Below, one piece after another: positions 43,258 to 52,220 of a DNA stretch of 64,000 nt. The stretch is from Rhizobium halophilum. GTDB lineage: Bacteria > Pseudomonadota > Alphaproteobacteria > Rhizobiales > Rhizobiaceae. How positions within the stretch are numbered: position 1 is the first letter of the stretch; each line of letters begins with the position of its first letter. A model generated the notes under the pieces. The model ran no database searches. It saw only the letters and a list, made by a program, of their open reading frames with translations, and was not told the origin of the DNA. Location: NCBI RefSeq assembly GCF_021648825.1, contig NZ_JAKJHS010000007.1, forward strand, positions 1 through 64,000. The letters are read 5' to 3'. A program made the translations under genes and the position numbers.

Positions 43258-43890
43258 ATGAGAAATCCCGTCGATACTGCCATGGCTCTGGTGCCGATGG
43301 TCGTTGAGCAGACCAATCGCGGTGAGCGGTCGTACGACATCTATTCGCGCCTCCTGAAGGAGCGCATCATCTTCTTGACGGGGCCGGTCGAAGATCACAT
43401 GGCGTCGCTTGTCTGCGCGCAGCTTCTCTTCCTGGAGGCGGAGAACCCGAAGAAGGAGATTGCCCTCTATATCAATTCGCCTGGTGGCGTAGTGACGGCA
43501 GGCATGGCGATCTACGACACCATGCAGTTCATCCGGCCCGCAGTATCGACACTGTGCATCGGTCAGGCTGCGTCCATGGGGTCGCTTCTCCTCGCAGCCG
43601 GCGCCAACGGCATGCGCTTCGCGACACCGAATTCCCGCATTATGGTGCACCAGCCTTCGGGCGGTTTCCAAGGGCAGGCATCGGACATCGAACGCCACGC
43701 TCGTGACATATTGAAGATGAAAAGGCGCCTCAACGAAGTCTATGAAAAGCACACTGGACGGACTTACGAGGAAGTTGAAAAGACCCTCGACCGTGACCAC
43801 TTCATGGATGCCGACGAGGCGAAGGAATGGGGCGTCATCGACAAGATCCTCACCTCGCGCGAGGAACTCGAAGGCGGCCTGAAGACTTAA
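43258..43890 (+). CDS. clpP: ATP-dependent Clp protease proteolytic subunit
   Basis: Self-compartmentalised serine protease of the ClpXP/ClpAP complex. The 210-residue protein has the catalytic Ser106 in [11 protein letters not shown], His131 in MVHQPSGG and the Asp late in the chain ([14 protein letters not shown]). The N-terminal [27 protein letters not shown] shows the usual processed leader. It is transcribed ahead of clpX with 271 bases between, and both heat-shock and housekeeping promoter candidates lie upstream. Confidence 0.97.
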   Translation: MRNPVDTAMALVPMVVEQTNRGERSYDIYSRLLKERIIFLTGPVEDHMASLVCAQLLFLEAENPKKEIALYINSPGGVVTAGMAIYDTMQFIRPAVSTLCIGQAASMGSLLLAAGANGMRFATPNSRIMVHQPSGGFQGQASDIERHARDILKMKRRLNEVYEKHTGRTYEEVEKTLDRDHFMDADEAKEWGVIDKILTSREELEGGLKT

Positions 43891-43976
43891 ACGGATGCCG
43901 ATATCCATCGCCTGTCACCCCTATGTTACAATAGGTGGGGTTTCACGGGCAGAGGAAAGCGGTATTAGTGACTGTT

Positions 43977-44007
43977 AATGCTGTGTAGAGCTTTGCTGCA
44001 TAGCATT
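43977..44007 (+). promoter_or_regulatory. Stable hairpin in the clpP-clpX intergenic region
   Basis: A 12-base-pair stem (with two G-U pairs) runs AATGCTGTGTAG then loop AGCTTTG then CTGCATAGCATT. It lies 87 bases after the clpP stop and 154 bases before clpX. There is no T-run, so it may be a partial attenuator, an RNA-processing or stability element, or a protein-binding palindrome. Confidence 0.4.
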
Positions 44008-44161
44008 TGTGTGAGGGTTTCGTTGCCGCCGATCAGGAGAGGTGTCCGAACGGTAGAGTACCTCAGGCAAAGCCGGCGCGTCCTATGGTGTGGCTCACGC
44101 GTCGGCGATTAAGTGGACCGCGCCCGGCGACGGGAGAGCGGAGTGCTGGAAGGAAAGTGAT

Positions 44162-45439
44162 ATGAGCAAAGTCAGCGGCAGCAACGGCGGCGACTCCAAG
44201 AATACCCTTTATTGTTCGTTCTGCGGCAAGAGCCAGCACGAAGTCCGCAAACTGATTGCCGGGCCGACAGTGTTCATCTGCGATGAATGCGTTGAACTCT
44301 GCATGGACATCATCCGCGAAGAGAACAAGTCCTCGATGGTGAAGTCGCGCGACGGCGTGCCGACCCCCCAGGACATCATCAAGGTTCTCGACGAATACGT
44401 CATCGGCCAGCAGCAGGCCAAGCGCATCCTTTCGGTTGCCGTGCACAACCACTACAAGCGGCTGGCACACGCATCCAAGGGCGGCGACGTTGAGCTGGCG
44501 AAATCGAATATCATGCTGGTCGGGCCGACCGGTTGCGGCAAGACCTATCTTGCGCAGACATTGGCCCGCATCATCGATGTTCCCTTCACGATGGCCGATG
44601 CCACGACGCTCACCGAAGCCGGTTACGTCGGTGAAGACGTCGAAAACATCATCCTGAAGCTCCTGCAGGCGGCGGACTACAACGTCGAGCGTGCGCAGCG
44701 CGGCATCGTTTATATCGACGAAGTCGACAAGATCTCGCGCAAGTCTGACAATCCCTCGATCACGCGCGATGTCTCCGGCGAAGGCGTGCAGCAGGCGCTT
44801 CTGAAGATCATGGAAGGTACCGTGGCTTCCGTGCCGCCGCAGGGTGGTCGCAAGCATCCGCAGCAGGAATTCCTGCAGGTGGACACGACCAATATCCTGT
44901 TCATCTGCGGTGGCGCATTCGCCGGGCTCGACAAGATCATCTCCGCTCGCGGCGAGAAGACGTCGATTGGCTTCGGCGCTACGGTCAAGGCTGAAGACGA
45001 TCGCCGAGTCGGCGAGGTCTTGCGCGAACTGGAGCCGGAAGACCTGGTCAAGTTCGGCCTCATCCCGGAATTCATTGGCCGTCTGCCGGTTCTGGCGACG
45101 CTCGAAGACCTCGATGAGGACGCGCTGATCCAGATCCTGTCGGAGCCGAAGAACGCGCTGGTGAAGCAGTATCAGCGCCTGTTCGAGATGGAAGACGTGG
45201 AACTGACGTTCCACGAGGACGCACTTCGCGGGATTGCACGCAAGGCGATCACCCGTAAGACGGGTGCCCGTGGTCTGCGCTCGATCATGGAGAAGATCCT
45301 GCTCGACACGATGTTCGAGCTTCCGGCGCTGGAGGGTGTGCGCGAGGTGGTGATTTCGGACGACGTCGTGAACGGCAGTGCCCGTCCGCTCTACATCTAC
45401 GCGGATCGCCAGGAAGAAAAAACGAACGTCTCTGCCTGA
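44162..45439 (+). CDS. clpX: ATP-dependent Clp protease ATP-binding subunit ClpX
   Basis: Hexameric unfoldase of ClpXP. At 425 residues it has the N-terminal zinc-binding domain with four cysteines (Cys18, Cys21, Cys40, Cys43: [12 protein letters not shown] and [10 protein letters not shown]), Walker [15 protein letters not shown], Walker [11 protein letters not shown], and the sensor-2 region [22 protein letters not shown] 44162 follows GGAAGGAAAGTG. A terminator lies 22 bases after the stop. Confidence 0.97.
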   Translation: MSKVSGSNGGDSKNTLYCSFCGKSQHEVRKLIAGPTVFICDECVELCMDIIREENKSSMVKSRDGVPTPQDIIKVLDEYVIGQQQAKRILSVAVHNHYKRLAHASKGGDVELAKSNIMLVGPTGCGKTYLAQTLARIIDVPFTMADATTLTEAGYVGEDVENIILKLLQAADYNVERAQRGIVYIDEVDKISRKSDNPSITRDVSGEGVQQALLKIMEGTVASVPPQGGRKHPQQEFLQVDTTNILFICGGAFAGLDKIISARGEKTSIGFGATVKAEDDRRVGEVLRELEPEDLVKFGLIPEFIGRLPVLATLEDLDEDALIQILSEPKNALVKQYQRLFEMEDVELTFHEDALRGIARKAITRKTGARGLRSIMEKILLDTMFELPALEGVREVVISDDVVNGSARPLYIYADRQEEKTNVSA

Positions 45440-45460
45440 CGTGAAGCAGATGTGTTCAGC

Positions 45461-45487
45461 AAAAGAGGCCCTCGGGCCTCTTTTTTG
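45461..45487 (+). terminator. Intrinsic terminator after clpX
   Basis: AAGAGGCCC pairs with GGGCCTCTT around CTC and is followed by a T-run. Confidence 0.85.
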
Positions 45488-45696
45488 CGTTGTGGGAGTG
45501 CCTTGGTCGAATCAACGTCGCCAGACGTGCATGTTGTGCTTCGCGCAAGGCTGGTATGAGGTTATGGATAAGGTTTAGGATTCGGCGAAGCAGGGTCCGG
45601 CCGAACGCCGCGATCAAGCCCAGTCTTCCGTGTCTCGCGTACTCGCGTTTTGGTCTCCAAACAGGTGCCGCACCCGGGACGGCACGGCTTGAGAGG

Positions 45697-45725
45697 CTTG
45701 AAATCATCACTGTCACACTCCACTT
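45697..45725 (+). promoter_or_regulatory. Heat-shock-like (RpoH) promoter candidate of lon
   Basis: CTTGAA (45697-45702), 15 bases, then CTCCACTT (45718-45725) resembles the sigma-32 consensus. The gap from 45440 to 45797 holds this, the clpX terminator and no gene. Confidence 0.45.
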
Positions 45726-45797
45726 GGGGATCAAGTGGATACCCCGGCAGCTTGGCCTGGGACGGGTCCCGGAAACGGGATTATGAAAGGAAGAAGA

Positions 45798-48215
45798 ATG
45801 ACGAATTCAACGTCTGACGCAGTTGGCGAAACCTTCCCGGTGCTGCCCCTGCGTGACATTGTGGTCTTCCCACATATGATTGTGCCCCTGTTCGTTGGAC
45901 GCGAGAAGTCCATTCGTGCGCTGGAAGAGGTCATGGGGTCGGACAAGCAGATCATGCTGGTCACCCAGATCAATGCCGGCGACGATGATCCCGAGCCTTC
46001 GGCGATCTACAAGGTCGGCACGGTGGCGAATGTCCTGCAACTGCTGAAACTGCCCGATGGCACCGTCAAGGTTCTCGTGGAAGGGCGCGCGCGCGCAAAG
46101 GTCTCGGAATACACCGACCGTGAAGAATTCTATGAGGCCAAGGCATCGGTGCTGGATGAGCCGGACGAAGATGTCGTTGAGGTCGAAGCTCTGTCGCGCT
46201 CGGTGGTTTCCGAGTTCGAGAACTACGTGAAGCTCAACAAGAAGATTTCTCCGGAAGTCGTTGGCGCCGCAAGCCAGATCGAGGATTATTCCAAGCTGGC
46301 CGACACGGTCGCGTCGCACCTGTCTATCAAAATCACCGACAAGCAGGAGATGCTGGAAACGGTGAGCGTGAAGGGCCGCTTGGAAAAGGCGCTGGGCTTC
46401 ATGGAGGGCGAGATCTCCGTCCTGCAGGTGGAAAAGCGCATCCGTTCGCGCGTCAAGCGCCAGATGGAGAAGACCCAGCGCGAGTACTACCTCAACGAAC
46501 AGATGAAGGCGATCCAGAAGGAACTCGGCGACGGCGAGGATGGCCGTGACGAGATGGCCGAACTGGAAGAGCGCATCGCCAAGACGAAGCTTTCGAAGGA
46601 GGCCCGCGAGAAGGCGGATGCCGAAATGAAGAAGCTTCGCCAGATGAGCCCGATGTCGGCGGAAGCCACGGTCGTGCGCAACTATCTGGACTGGCTGCTG
46701 TCGATCCCGTGGAGCAAGAAGTCGAAGATCAAGACCGACCTCAACAATGCCGAGAAGATCCTCGAGCAGGATCACTTCGGCCTGGAAAAGGTCAAGGAGC
46801 GCATCGTCGAGTATCTTGCCGTTCAGGCACGGGCTACGAAGATCAAGGGCCCAATCCTCTGCCTCGTCGGTCCTCCTGGCGTCGGCAAGACCTCGCTTGC
46901 CCAGTCGATTGCCAAGGCGACCGGCCGTGAATACGTGCGCATGGCGCTCGGTGGCGTCCGTGACGAAGCCGAGATCCGCGGTCACCGCCGCACCTATATT
47001 GGCTCGATGCCCGGCAAGGTCATCCAGTCGATGAAGAAGGCGAAGAAGTCCAACCCGCTCTTCCTTCTCGACGAGATCGACAAGCTCGGCCAGGATTATC
47101 GCGGCGATCCGTCGTCGGCTCTTCTGGAAGTGCTTGATCCGGCGCAGAACTCGACGTTCATGGACCATTACCTGGAGGTCGAATACGATCTGTCGGATGT
47201 GATGTTCATCACGACGGCGAACACGCTGAACATCCCGGCACCGCTGATGGACCGCATGGAGATCATCCGGATCGCAGGTTACACGGAGGACGAAAAGCGT
47301 GAGATCGCCAAGCGTCACCTTTTGCCGAAGGCGATCAAGGAGCACGCGTTGCAGCCAAACGAGTTTTCGGTTTCCGACGATGCCCTGATGGCGGTGATCC
47401 AGCAGTACACCCGTGAAGCGGGCGTGCGTAACTTCGAGCGCGAACTGATGAAGCTTGCCCGCAAGGCGGTGACCGAGATCATCAAGGGCAAGACCAAGAC
47501 GGTGGACGTGACGGCCGCCAACATCCACGACTATCTGGGTGTTCCGCGTTTCCGCCACGGCGAAGCCGAGCGCGAGGATCAGGTCGGTGTCGTCACAGGC
47601 CTTGCCTGGACGGAGGTCGGCGGCGAGTTGCTGACGATCGAAGGCGTCATGATGCCCGGCAAGGGCCGCATGACGGTGACCGGCAACCTGCGTGACGTGA
47701 TGAAGGAATCGATCTCGGCCGCGGCTTCCTATGTCCGCTCCCGTGCTGTCGACTTCGGCATCGAGCCGCCGCGGTTCGACAAGTCCGACATCCATGTGCA
47801 TGTGCCGGAAGGTGCGACACCGAAGGATGGTCCCTCGGCCGGTGTTGCCATGGCAACAGCGATCGTTTCGATCATGACCGGGATCCCGGTCGACAAGAAC
47901 ATCGCTATGACGGGTGAGATCACTTTGCGTGGCCGCGTCCTGCCGATCGGCGGTCTTAAGGAGAAGCTGCTTGCAGCACTTCGTGGTGGCATAAAGAAGG
48001 TTCTGATCCCGGAAGAGAACGCCAAGGATCTGGCTGAGATTCCGGACAATGTGAAGAACAACATGGAAATCATCCCTGTCTCTCGCATGGGTGAAGTGAT
48101 TGAGCATGCGTTGATCCGCAAGCCTGAACCCATTGAATGGGACGGCTCCATCGAGACGCCGGTTGTCGCCACCGTTGAAGGAGTTGACGAGACAGGGAGC
48201 ACCATCGCCCACTAA
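45798..48215 (+). CDS. lon: Endopeptidase La (Lon protease)
   Basis: ATP-dependent serine protease that removes misfolded and short-lived regulatory proteins. At 805 residues it has the N-terminal substrate-binding domain (FPVLPLRDIVVFPHMIVPLF), coiled coil (about 185-290), Walker A CLVGPPGVGKTSLAQSIAKA, Walker B FLLDEIDKL and the catalytic Ser680 in PKDGPSAGVAMATAI with the Lys of KEKLLAALRGGIKK. ATG 45798 follows AAGGAAGAAGA; ATG 45783 is an alternative five codons up. Confidence 0.97.
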   Translation: MTNSTSDAVGETFPVLPLRDIVVFPHMIVPLFVGREKSIRALEEVMGSDKQIMLVTQINAGDDDPEPSAIYKVGTVANVLQLLKLPDGTVKVLVEGRARAKVSEYTDREEFYEAKASVLDEPDEDVVEVEALSRSVVSEFENYVKLNKKISPEVVGAASQIEDYSKLADTVASHLSIKITDKQEMLETVSVKGRLEKALGFMEGEISVLQVEKRIRSRVKRQMEKTQREYYLNEQMKAIQKELGDGEDGRDEMAELEERIAKTKLSKEAREKADAEMKKLRQMSPMSAEATVVRNYLDWLLSIPWSKKSKIKTDLNNAEKILEQDHFGLEKVKERIVEYLAVQARATKIKGPILCLVGPPGVGKTSLAQSIAKATGREYVRMALGGVRDEAEIRGHRRTYIGSMPGKVIQSMKKAKKSNPLFLLDEIDKLGQDYRGDPSSALLEVLDPAQNSTFMDHYLEVEYDLSDVMFITTANTLNIPAPLMDRMEIIRIAGYTEDEKREIAKRHLLPKAIKEHALQPNEFSVSDDALMAVIQQYTREAGVRNFERELMKLARKAVTEIIKGKTKTVDVTAANIHDYLGVPRFRHGEAEREDQVGVVTGLAWTEVGGELLTIEGVMMPGKGRMTVTGNLRDVMKESISAAASYVRSRAVDFGIEPPRFDKSDIHVHVPEGATPKDGPSAGVAMATAIVSIMTGIPVDKNIAMTGEITLRGRVLPIGGLKEKLLAALRGGIKKVLIPEENAKDLAEIPDNVKNNMEIIPVSRMGEVIEHALIRKPEPIEWDGSIETPVVATVEGVDETGSTIAH

Positions 48216-48254
48216 GGGTTGTGCTTTCGGTCATGCCAAATTGGCACGATCCCC

Positions 48255-48284
48255 AAAAAGCCGGCGGAAAAGCCGGCTTTTTTT
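48255..48284 (+). terminator. Intrinsic terminator after lon
   Basis: AAAGCCGGC pairs with GCCGGCTTT around GGAAAA and is followed by T7. Confidence 0.85.
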
Positions 48285-48416
48285 GTGAAAATGAAGCGAG
48301 ACCCCTTGTTTTTCGGGCTTTCTGAGCGCTTGTGACTTGCGAAGGTTCGATGGGGACTTAATGTCGGACCCGATTTAACTTGAGTCGTTTCAATACCGTT
48401 TGAAAGGGGTGGAAAC

Positions 48417-48695
48417 ATGAACAAGAATGAACTGGTTGCCGCAGTTGCGGAAAAGGCTGGCCTCTCCAAGGGTGATGCCGCTTCGGCTGTTGATGCTGTA
48501 TTTGACACTGTTCAGTCTGAACTGAAGAATGGCGGCGATATCCGCCTTGCCGGTTTTGGCAGCTTCTCCGTTTCCCGTCGCGAAGCATCGAAGGGCCGCA
48601 ATCCGTCGACCGGCGCCGAAGTTGACATCCCGGCACGTAACGTGCCGAAGTTCTCGGCCGGCAAGGGCCTGAAGGACGCAGTCAACAACAAGTAA
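48417..48695 (+). CDS. hup: DNA-binding protein HU
   Basis: A 92-residue nucleoid protein of the HU type. It begins MNKNELVAAVAEKAGLSKGD and has ADAASAVDAVFDTVQSEL and the DNA-arm GFGSFSVSRREASKGRNPSTG with IPARNVPKFSAGKGLKDAV. The codon use is that of an abundant protein. ATG 48417 follows GGGGTGGAAAC. It lies after lon, the common alphaproteobacterial pairing, with terminators on both sides, so it has its own promoter in the 48285-48416 gap (none assigned). Confidence 0.95.
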   Translation: MNKNELVAAVAEKAGLSKGDAASAVDAVFDTVQSELKNGGDIRLAGFGSFSVSRREASKGRNPSTGAEVDIPARNVPKFSAGKGLKDAVNNK

Positions 48696-48716
48696 GCTTT
48701 GCCGCTTGTCGTCTTG

Positions 48717-48745
48717 GAAGGCCCGGAGTTGTCCGGGCCTTTTTT
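48717..48745 (+). terminator. Intrinsic terminator after hup
   Basis: AAGGCCCGGA pairs with TCCGGGCCTT and is followed by a T-run. Confidence 0.85.
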
Positions 48746-48859
48746 CGTTCTGGTGGCGGTTCTTTTTCAGCGGCGCCTAACCTGAGCGGGGTGTCATCTC
48801 TCTGTCACGCATGTGCCGCACAAGCGCCCTTGTTCGCTTCATGGACAGGAGGGTTTCTC

Positions 48860-51055
48860 ATGAGAATTTCCGTACGCGCCGCACTGACTGCGGCATTGCT
48901 TGCTTCCGCTGCACTTCCCGCATCCGCCGAGCCGGTCTTCAATCGTATCGCGTCGTTCCCCGTCGCTTCCAACCTGCCGACCGGCGAGGAAAAGCTGACG
49001 CCGACATCGGCCGAGATCATCACAGCGTCCGAGGACGGTAACACGCTGATCTACTCCGACAGCCCGCTTGGCGGCATCGGCTTCGTCGATATCACCGATG
49101 CCAGCGCGCCAAAGGCTGCCGGCGCGCTGATGATGGATGGCGAACCGACGTCCGTCACCGTTGCCGGTTCCAAGGTTCTGGTTGCTGTCAACACGTCCGA
49201 AAGCTTCGTGAAGCCGTCAGGCAAATTCGTTGTCGTGGATGTGGCATCGAAGTCGATCGAAGCTAGCTGCGATCTGGGTGGACAGCCCGACTCGGTCGCC
49301 ATCTCCGGCGACAAGAGCTTTGCAGCGATCGCGATCGAGAACGAGCGCGACGAAGATCTTAACGACGGCGAAATCCCGCAGATGCCTGCCGGCGACCTGG
49401 CGATCATCACGCTGAAAGACGGCGTAGCGGATTGCGGTTCGATCAAGCATGTCGACGTGACCGGTCTTGCCGATGTAGCAGGTGACGATCCGGAGCCGGA
49501 ATTCGTCTCCATCAACAGCCTCGGCGAAATCGCCCTGACGCTGCAGGAGAACAACCACATCGTCATCATCGACGGCAAGACGGGCGAAGTGAAGACCCAC
49601 TTCTCCGCCGGCACGGTCGATCTCGACGGCGTCGACACCAAGTCGGACGGTGCGCTGAAGTTCACCGGCAAGCTGGAAGCTGTTGCACGCGAGCCGGACG
49701 CCCTGAAGTGGCTGGACGACGACCGTTTCGTGATCGCCAACGAAGGCGACTACAAGGGCGGATCGCGCGGCTTCACGATCTTCGACAAGACCGGCAAGGT
49801 GCTTTACGAATCCGGCCCGTCGCTCGAGCTGGCAATCGCCCAGATCGGTCATTTCCCGGACAAGCGCGCCAAGTCGAAGGGCGTCGAGCCTGAAGGCCTG
49901 GAAGCCGCGACCTTCGGCGACCAGAAGTATTTCTTCGTGATGGCCGAGCGCTCGTCGATCGTTGCCGTCTACAAGGACACCGGCGCCGAGCCGGAACTGG
50001 TGCAGCTGCTGCCTTCCGGCATCTCGCCGGAAAGCGCCATCGCCATCCCGGCCCGCAACCTGCTGGCGACCTCCAACGAGGCCGATCTCGGTGAAGATGG
50101 CGGCGCCCGTTCGCACGTCATGCTTTACGAACTGGCGGAAGGCGAAGCAGCCTATCCCATGATCCAGTCCGCCATGGTCGACGGTGCGCCGATCGGCTGG
50201 GGTGCACTGTCCGGTCTCGTCGGCGATGCCGAAAAGGCCGGCACGCTCTACGCCGTCAACGACAGCTTCTACGGCGCGCAGCCGACGATCTTCACGATCG
50301 ATGCGACCCAGAAGCCGGCCATGATCACCTCGGCGCTTCCGGTGACCCGCGGTGGTGCCGCGGCGCAGAAGCTCGACATCGAAGGCATTGCGCTCGACGG
50401 CAAGGGTGGGTTCTGGCTAGCCTCCGAAGGCGACCCGGCCAAACTCACCGGCCACGGCATCTACAACGTCGATGCCAAGGGCGCGATCAAGTCGGAGATC
50501 GGTTTCCCGGTCGAACTGCTCGCAGGCCAGACCCGCTTCGGCCTCGAAGGCATCACCTCCGTCGGTACCGGCGATGACATGACGCTCTGGATGGCCGTCC
50601 AGCGCGAGTGGAAGGACGACGATAAGGGCAGCGTCAAGCTGATCTCCTACAAGCCTTCATCCAAGGAATGGGGTGCCGTCCGCTATCCGCTCGAAAAGAC
50701 AGAGAGTGGCTGGATCGGCCTGTCGGAAATCACCGCCCGTGGCGATTACGTCTACATCGTCGAGCGCGACAATCAGATCGGCGACAATGCCAAGCTGAAG
50801 AAGCTCTATCGCGTTGCGATCGCCGACCTGAAGCCCGGCAAGATCGGCGAGGAACTGCCCACGGTCACCAAGGAAGAAGTTCATGACTTCCTGCCGGACC
50901 TGAAGGCCGCGACCAACGGCTACGCCGTCGATAAGCTGGAAGGCTTTGCCTTCGACGCCGCCGGCACGGCTTATGCGGTCACCGACAATGACGGGGTCGA
51001 CGACTCTTCGGGCGAGACCCTGTTCTGGCAGGTCCCACTCAACCTCACGAACTGA
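48860..51055 (+). CDS. Secreted phytase-like esterase (esterase-like activity of phytase family)
   Basis: A 731-residue exported protein. A signal peptide (1-23, ALPASAEP end) precedes a six-to-seven-bladed beta-propeller N-terminal part (about 25-420, repeats such as GGIGFVDITDAS and GEVKTHFSAGTVDLDGVD) and a C-terminal phytase-like domain (about 430-720; AGTLYAVNDSFYGAQPTIFT, LDIEGIALDGKGGFWLASEG, RFGLEGITSVGTGDDMTLW). ATG 48860 follows AGGAGGG. The sequence is acidic (many Asp/Glu), which could bind calcium. The substrate is unknown; the family includes phytase-like proteins of uncertain activity. The terminator after it is shared with the convergent aldo/keto reductase gene. Confidence 0.85.
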   Translation: MRISVRAALTAALLASAALPASAEPVFNRIASFPVASNLPTGEEKLTPTSAEIITASEDGNTLIYSDSPLGGIGFVDITDASAPKAAGALMMDGEPTSVTVAGSKVLVAVNTSESFVKPSGKFVVVDVASKSIEASCDLGGQPDSVAISGDKSFAAIAIENERDEDLNDGEIPQMPAGDLAIITLKDGVADCGSIKHVDVTGLADVAGDDPEPEFVSINSLGEIALTLQENNHIVIIDGKTGEVKTHFSAGTVDLDGVDTKSDGALKFTGKLEAVAREPDALKWLDDDRFVIANEGDYKGGSRGFTIFDKTGKVLYESGPSLELAIAQIGHFPDKRAKSKGVEPEGLEAATFGDQKYFFVMAERSSIVAVYKDTGAEPELVQLLPSGISPESAIAIPARNLLATSNEADLGEDGGARSHVMLYELAEGEAAYPMIQSAMVDGAPIGWGALSGLVGDAEKAGTLYAVNDSFYGAQPTIFTIDATQKPAMITSALPVTRGGAAAQKLDIEGIALDGKGGFWLASEGDPAKLTGHGIYNVDAKGAIKSEIGFPVELLAGQTRFGLEGITSVGTGDDMTLWMAVQREWKDDDKGSVKLISYKPSSKEWGAVRYPLEKTESGWIGLSEITARGDYVYIVERDNQIGDNAKLKKLYRVAIADLKPGKIGEELPTVTKEEVHDFLPDLKAATNGYAVDKLEGFAFDAAGTAYAVTDNDGVDDSSGETLFWQVPLNLTN

Positions 51056-51072
51056 GGCGAATGGATGAAACG

Positions 51073-51100
51073 AAAAGGCCGGCGGCAGACCCGGCCTTTT
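51073..51100. terminator. Bidirectional terminator after the phytase-like gene
   Basis: AAAAGGCCGGC pairs imperfectly with ACCCGGCCTTTT; it lies between two convergent genes. Confidence 0.75.
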
Positions 51101-51124
51101 CTCTTGCTTCCGCAGTTTATGGCT

Positions 51125-52111
51125 TTACCAGCGCTGGTGGACGTGCGGCGCGACCAGCCGCGCATAGATCTCCTTGGTCGCCGTCATGACGTCGTCGGAG
51201 ATAGCCGCAAGATCGGCAGCCGCCGCATTGGATCGCGCCTGCTCCGCATTACGCGCGCCGGGGATAACGACAGTGACGGCCTCGTTCATTAGGATCCACT
51301 TTAGCGCAAAGGCGGCCATGGCGTTGCCTTGTGGCACCAGCTTGCGGACCTCTTCGACCGCCTGGAGACCAACTTCAAAAGGCACTCCTGCGAAGGTCTC
51401 CCCAACATCGAAGGCTTCCCCATGCCGGTTGAACTGGCGGTGGTCGTCGGCTTCGAAGCGGGTATCCTTGGTGATCTTGCCGGACAGCAGGCCGCTCGCA
51501 AGCGGGACGCGGACGATGACGGCTACGTTCTTGCGCCTGGCTTCCTTGAAGAAGAGGTGTGCCGGGCGCTGGCGGAAGATGTTGTAGATGATCTGGATGC
51601 TGACGACGTCGGGATACTCGATCGCCTTTACGGCTTCCTCGACCTTCTCGACGCTGACGCCGTAGTTGCGGATCTTGCCGGCCTTGCGCAGCTCGTCGAG
51701 CGCCCCGAAGACCTCTGGTCGGTAGAGAACCTCCGTCGGTGGGCAGTGGAGCTGGACGAGATCGAGACTGTCGACGCCGAGGTTCGTGAGGCTGCGGTCG
51801 ATGAAGCTCTCGAGATTCGCTTTGGTGTATCCTTCGGCATTGTGAGGGTTGAGGCGCCGCCCAGCCTTGGTTGCTACCATCGGTCGGCTACCGCCGCGAC
51901 CTTCGAGCACGCTGCGGATGATCCTCTCCGAGCGCCCGTCACCATAGACATCGGCCGTGTCGATGAAGGTCACGCCGGCGTCGAGCGCGGCATCGAGCGC
52001 CGCGCGTCCCTCAACCTCGCTGACATCACCCCATGAACCACCAATTTGCCAGGCGCCGAAGCCGATCTCGCTCACGGTGAAGGATGCGCGGCCGAATGCA
52101 TGCTCTCTCAT
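51125..52111 (-). CDS. Aldo/keto reductase
   Basis: A 328-residue NADPH-dependent oxidoreductase with the (beta/alpha)8 fold. The start SEIGFGAWQIGGSWG and the catalytic tetrad regions TFIDTADVYGDG (Asp, Tyr), VATKAG (Lys) and DLVQLHCP (His) are all present, as is the cofactor block VIPGARNAEQARSNA. The relatives are broad-range AKR proteins, so the substrate is open. It is convergent with the esterase gene and divergent from the SbcD-like gene. Confidence 0.92.
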   Translation of the reverse strand: MREHAFGRASFTVSEIGFGAWQIGGSWGDVSEVEGRAALDAALDAGVTFIDTADVYGDGRSERIIRSVLEGRGGSRPMVATKAGRRLNPHNAEGYTKANLESFIDRSLTNLGVDSLDLVQLHCPPTEVLYRPEVFGALDELRKAGKIRNYGVSVEKVEEAVKAIEYPDVVSIQIIYNIFRQRPAHLFFKEARRKNVAVIVRVPLASGLLSGKITKDTRFEADDHRQFNRHGEAFDVGETFAGVPFEVGLQAVEEVRKLVPQGNAMAAFALKWILMNEAVTVVIPGARNAEQARSNAAAADLAAISDDVMTATKEIYARLVAPHVHQRW

Positions 52112-52220
52112 TATCTTCCTCCTGATGCCTATCCACAGGCCTGTCCGGTGGGTGCTTTCGCCATGCCCGCCAATTGCCTAGAAGTCCTGCTCAGGTGACA
52201 TAACAAAAGCAAGCGATTCG

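Noticed and set aside
45807..48212. An 801-aa ORF on the minus strand
   Set aside because: It lies opposite lon; its His/Asp/Arg-rich composition is that of a mirror frame of a GC-rich gene.
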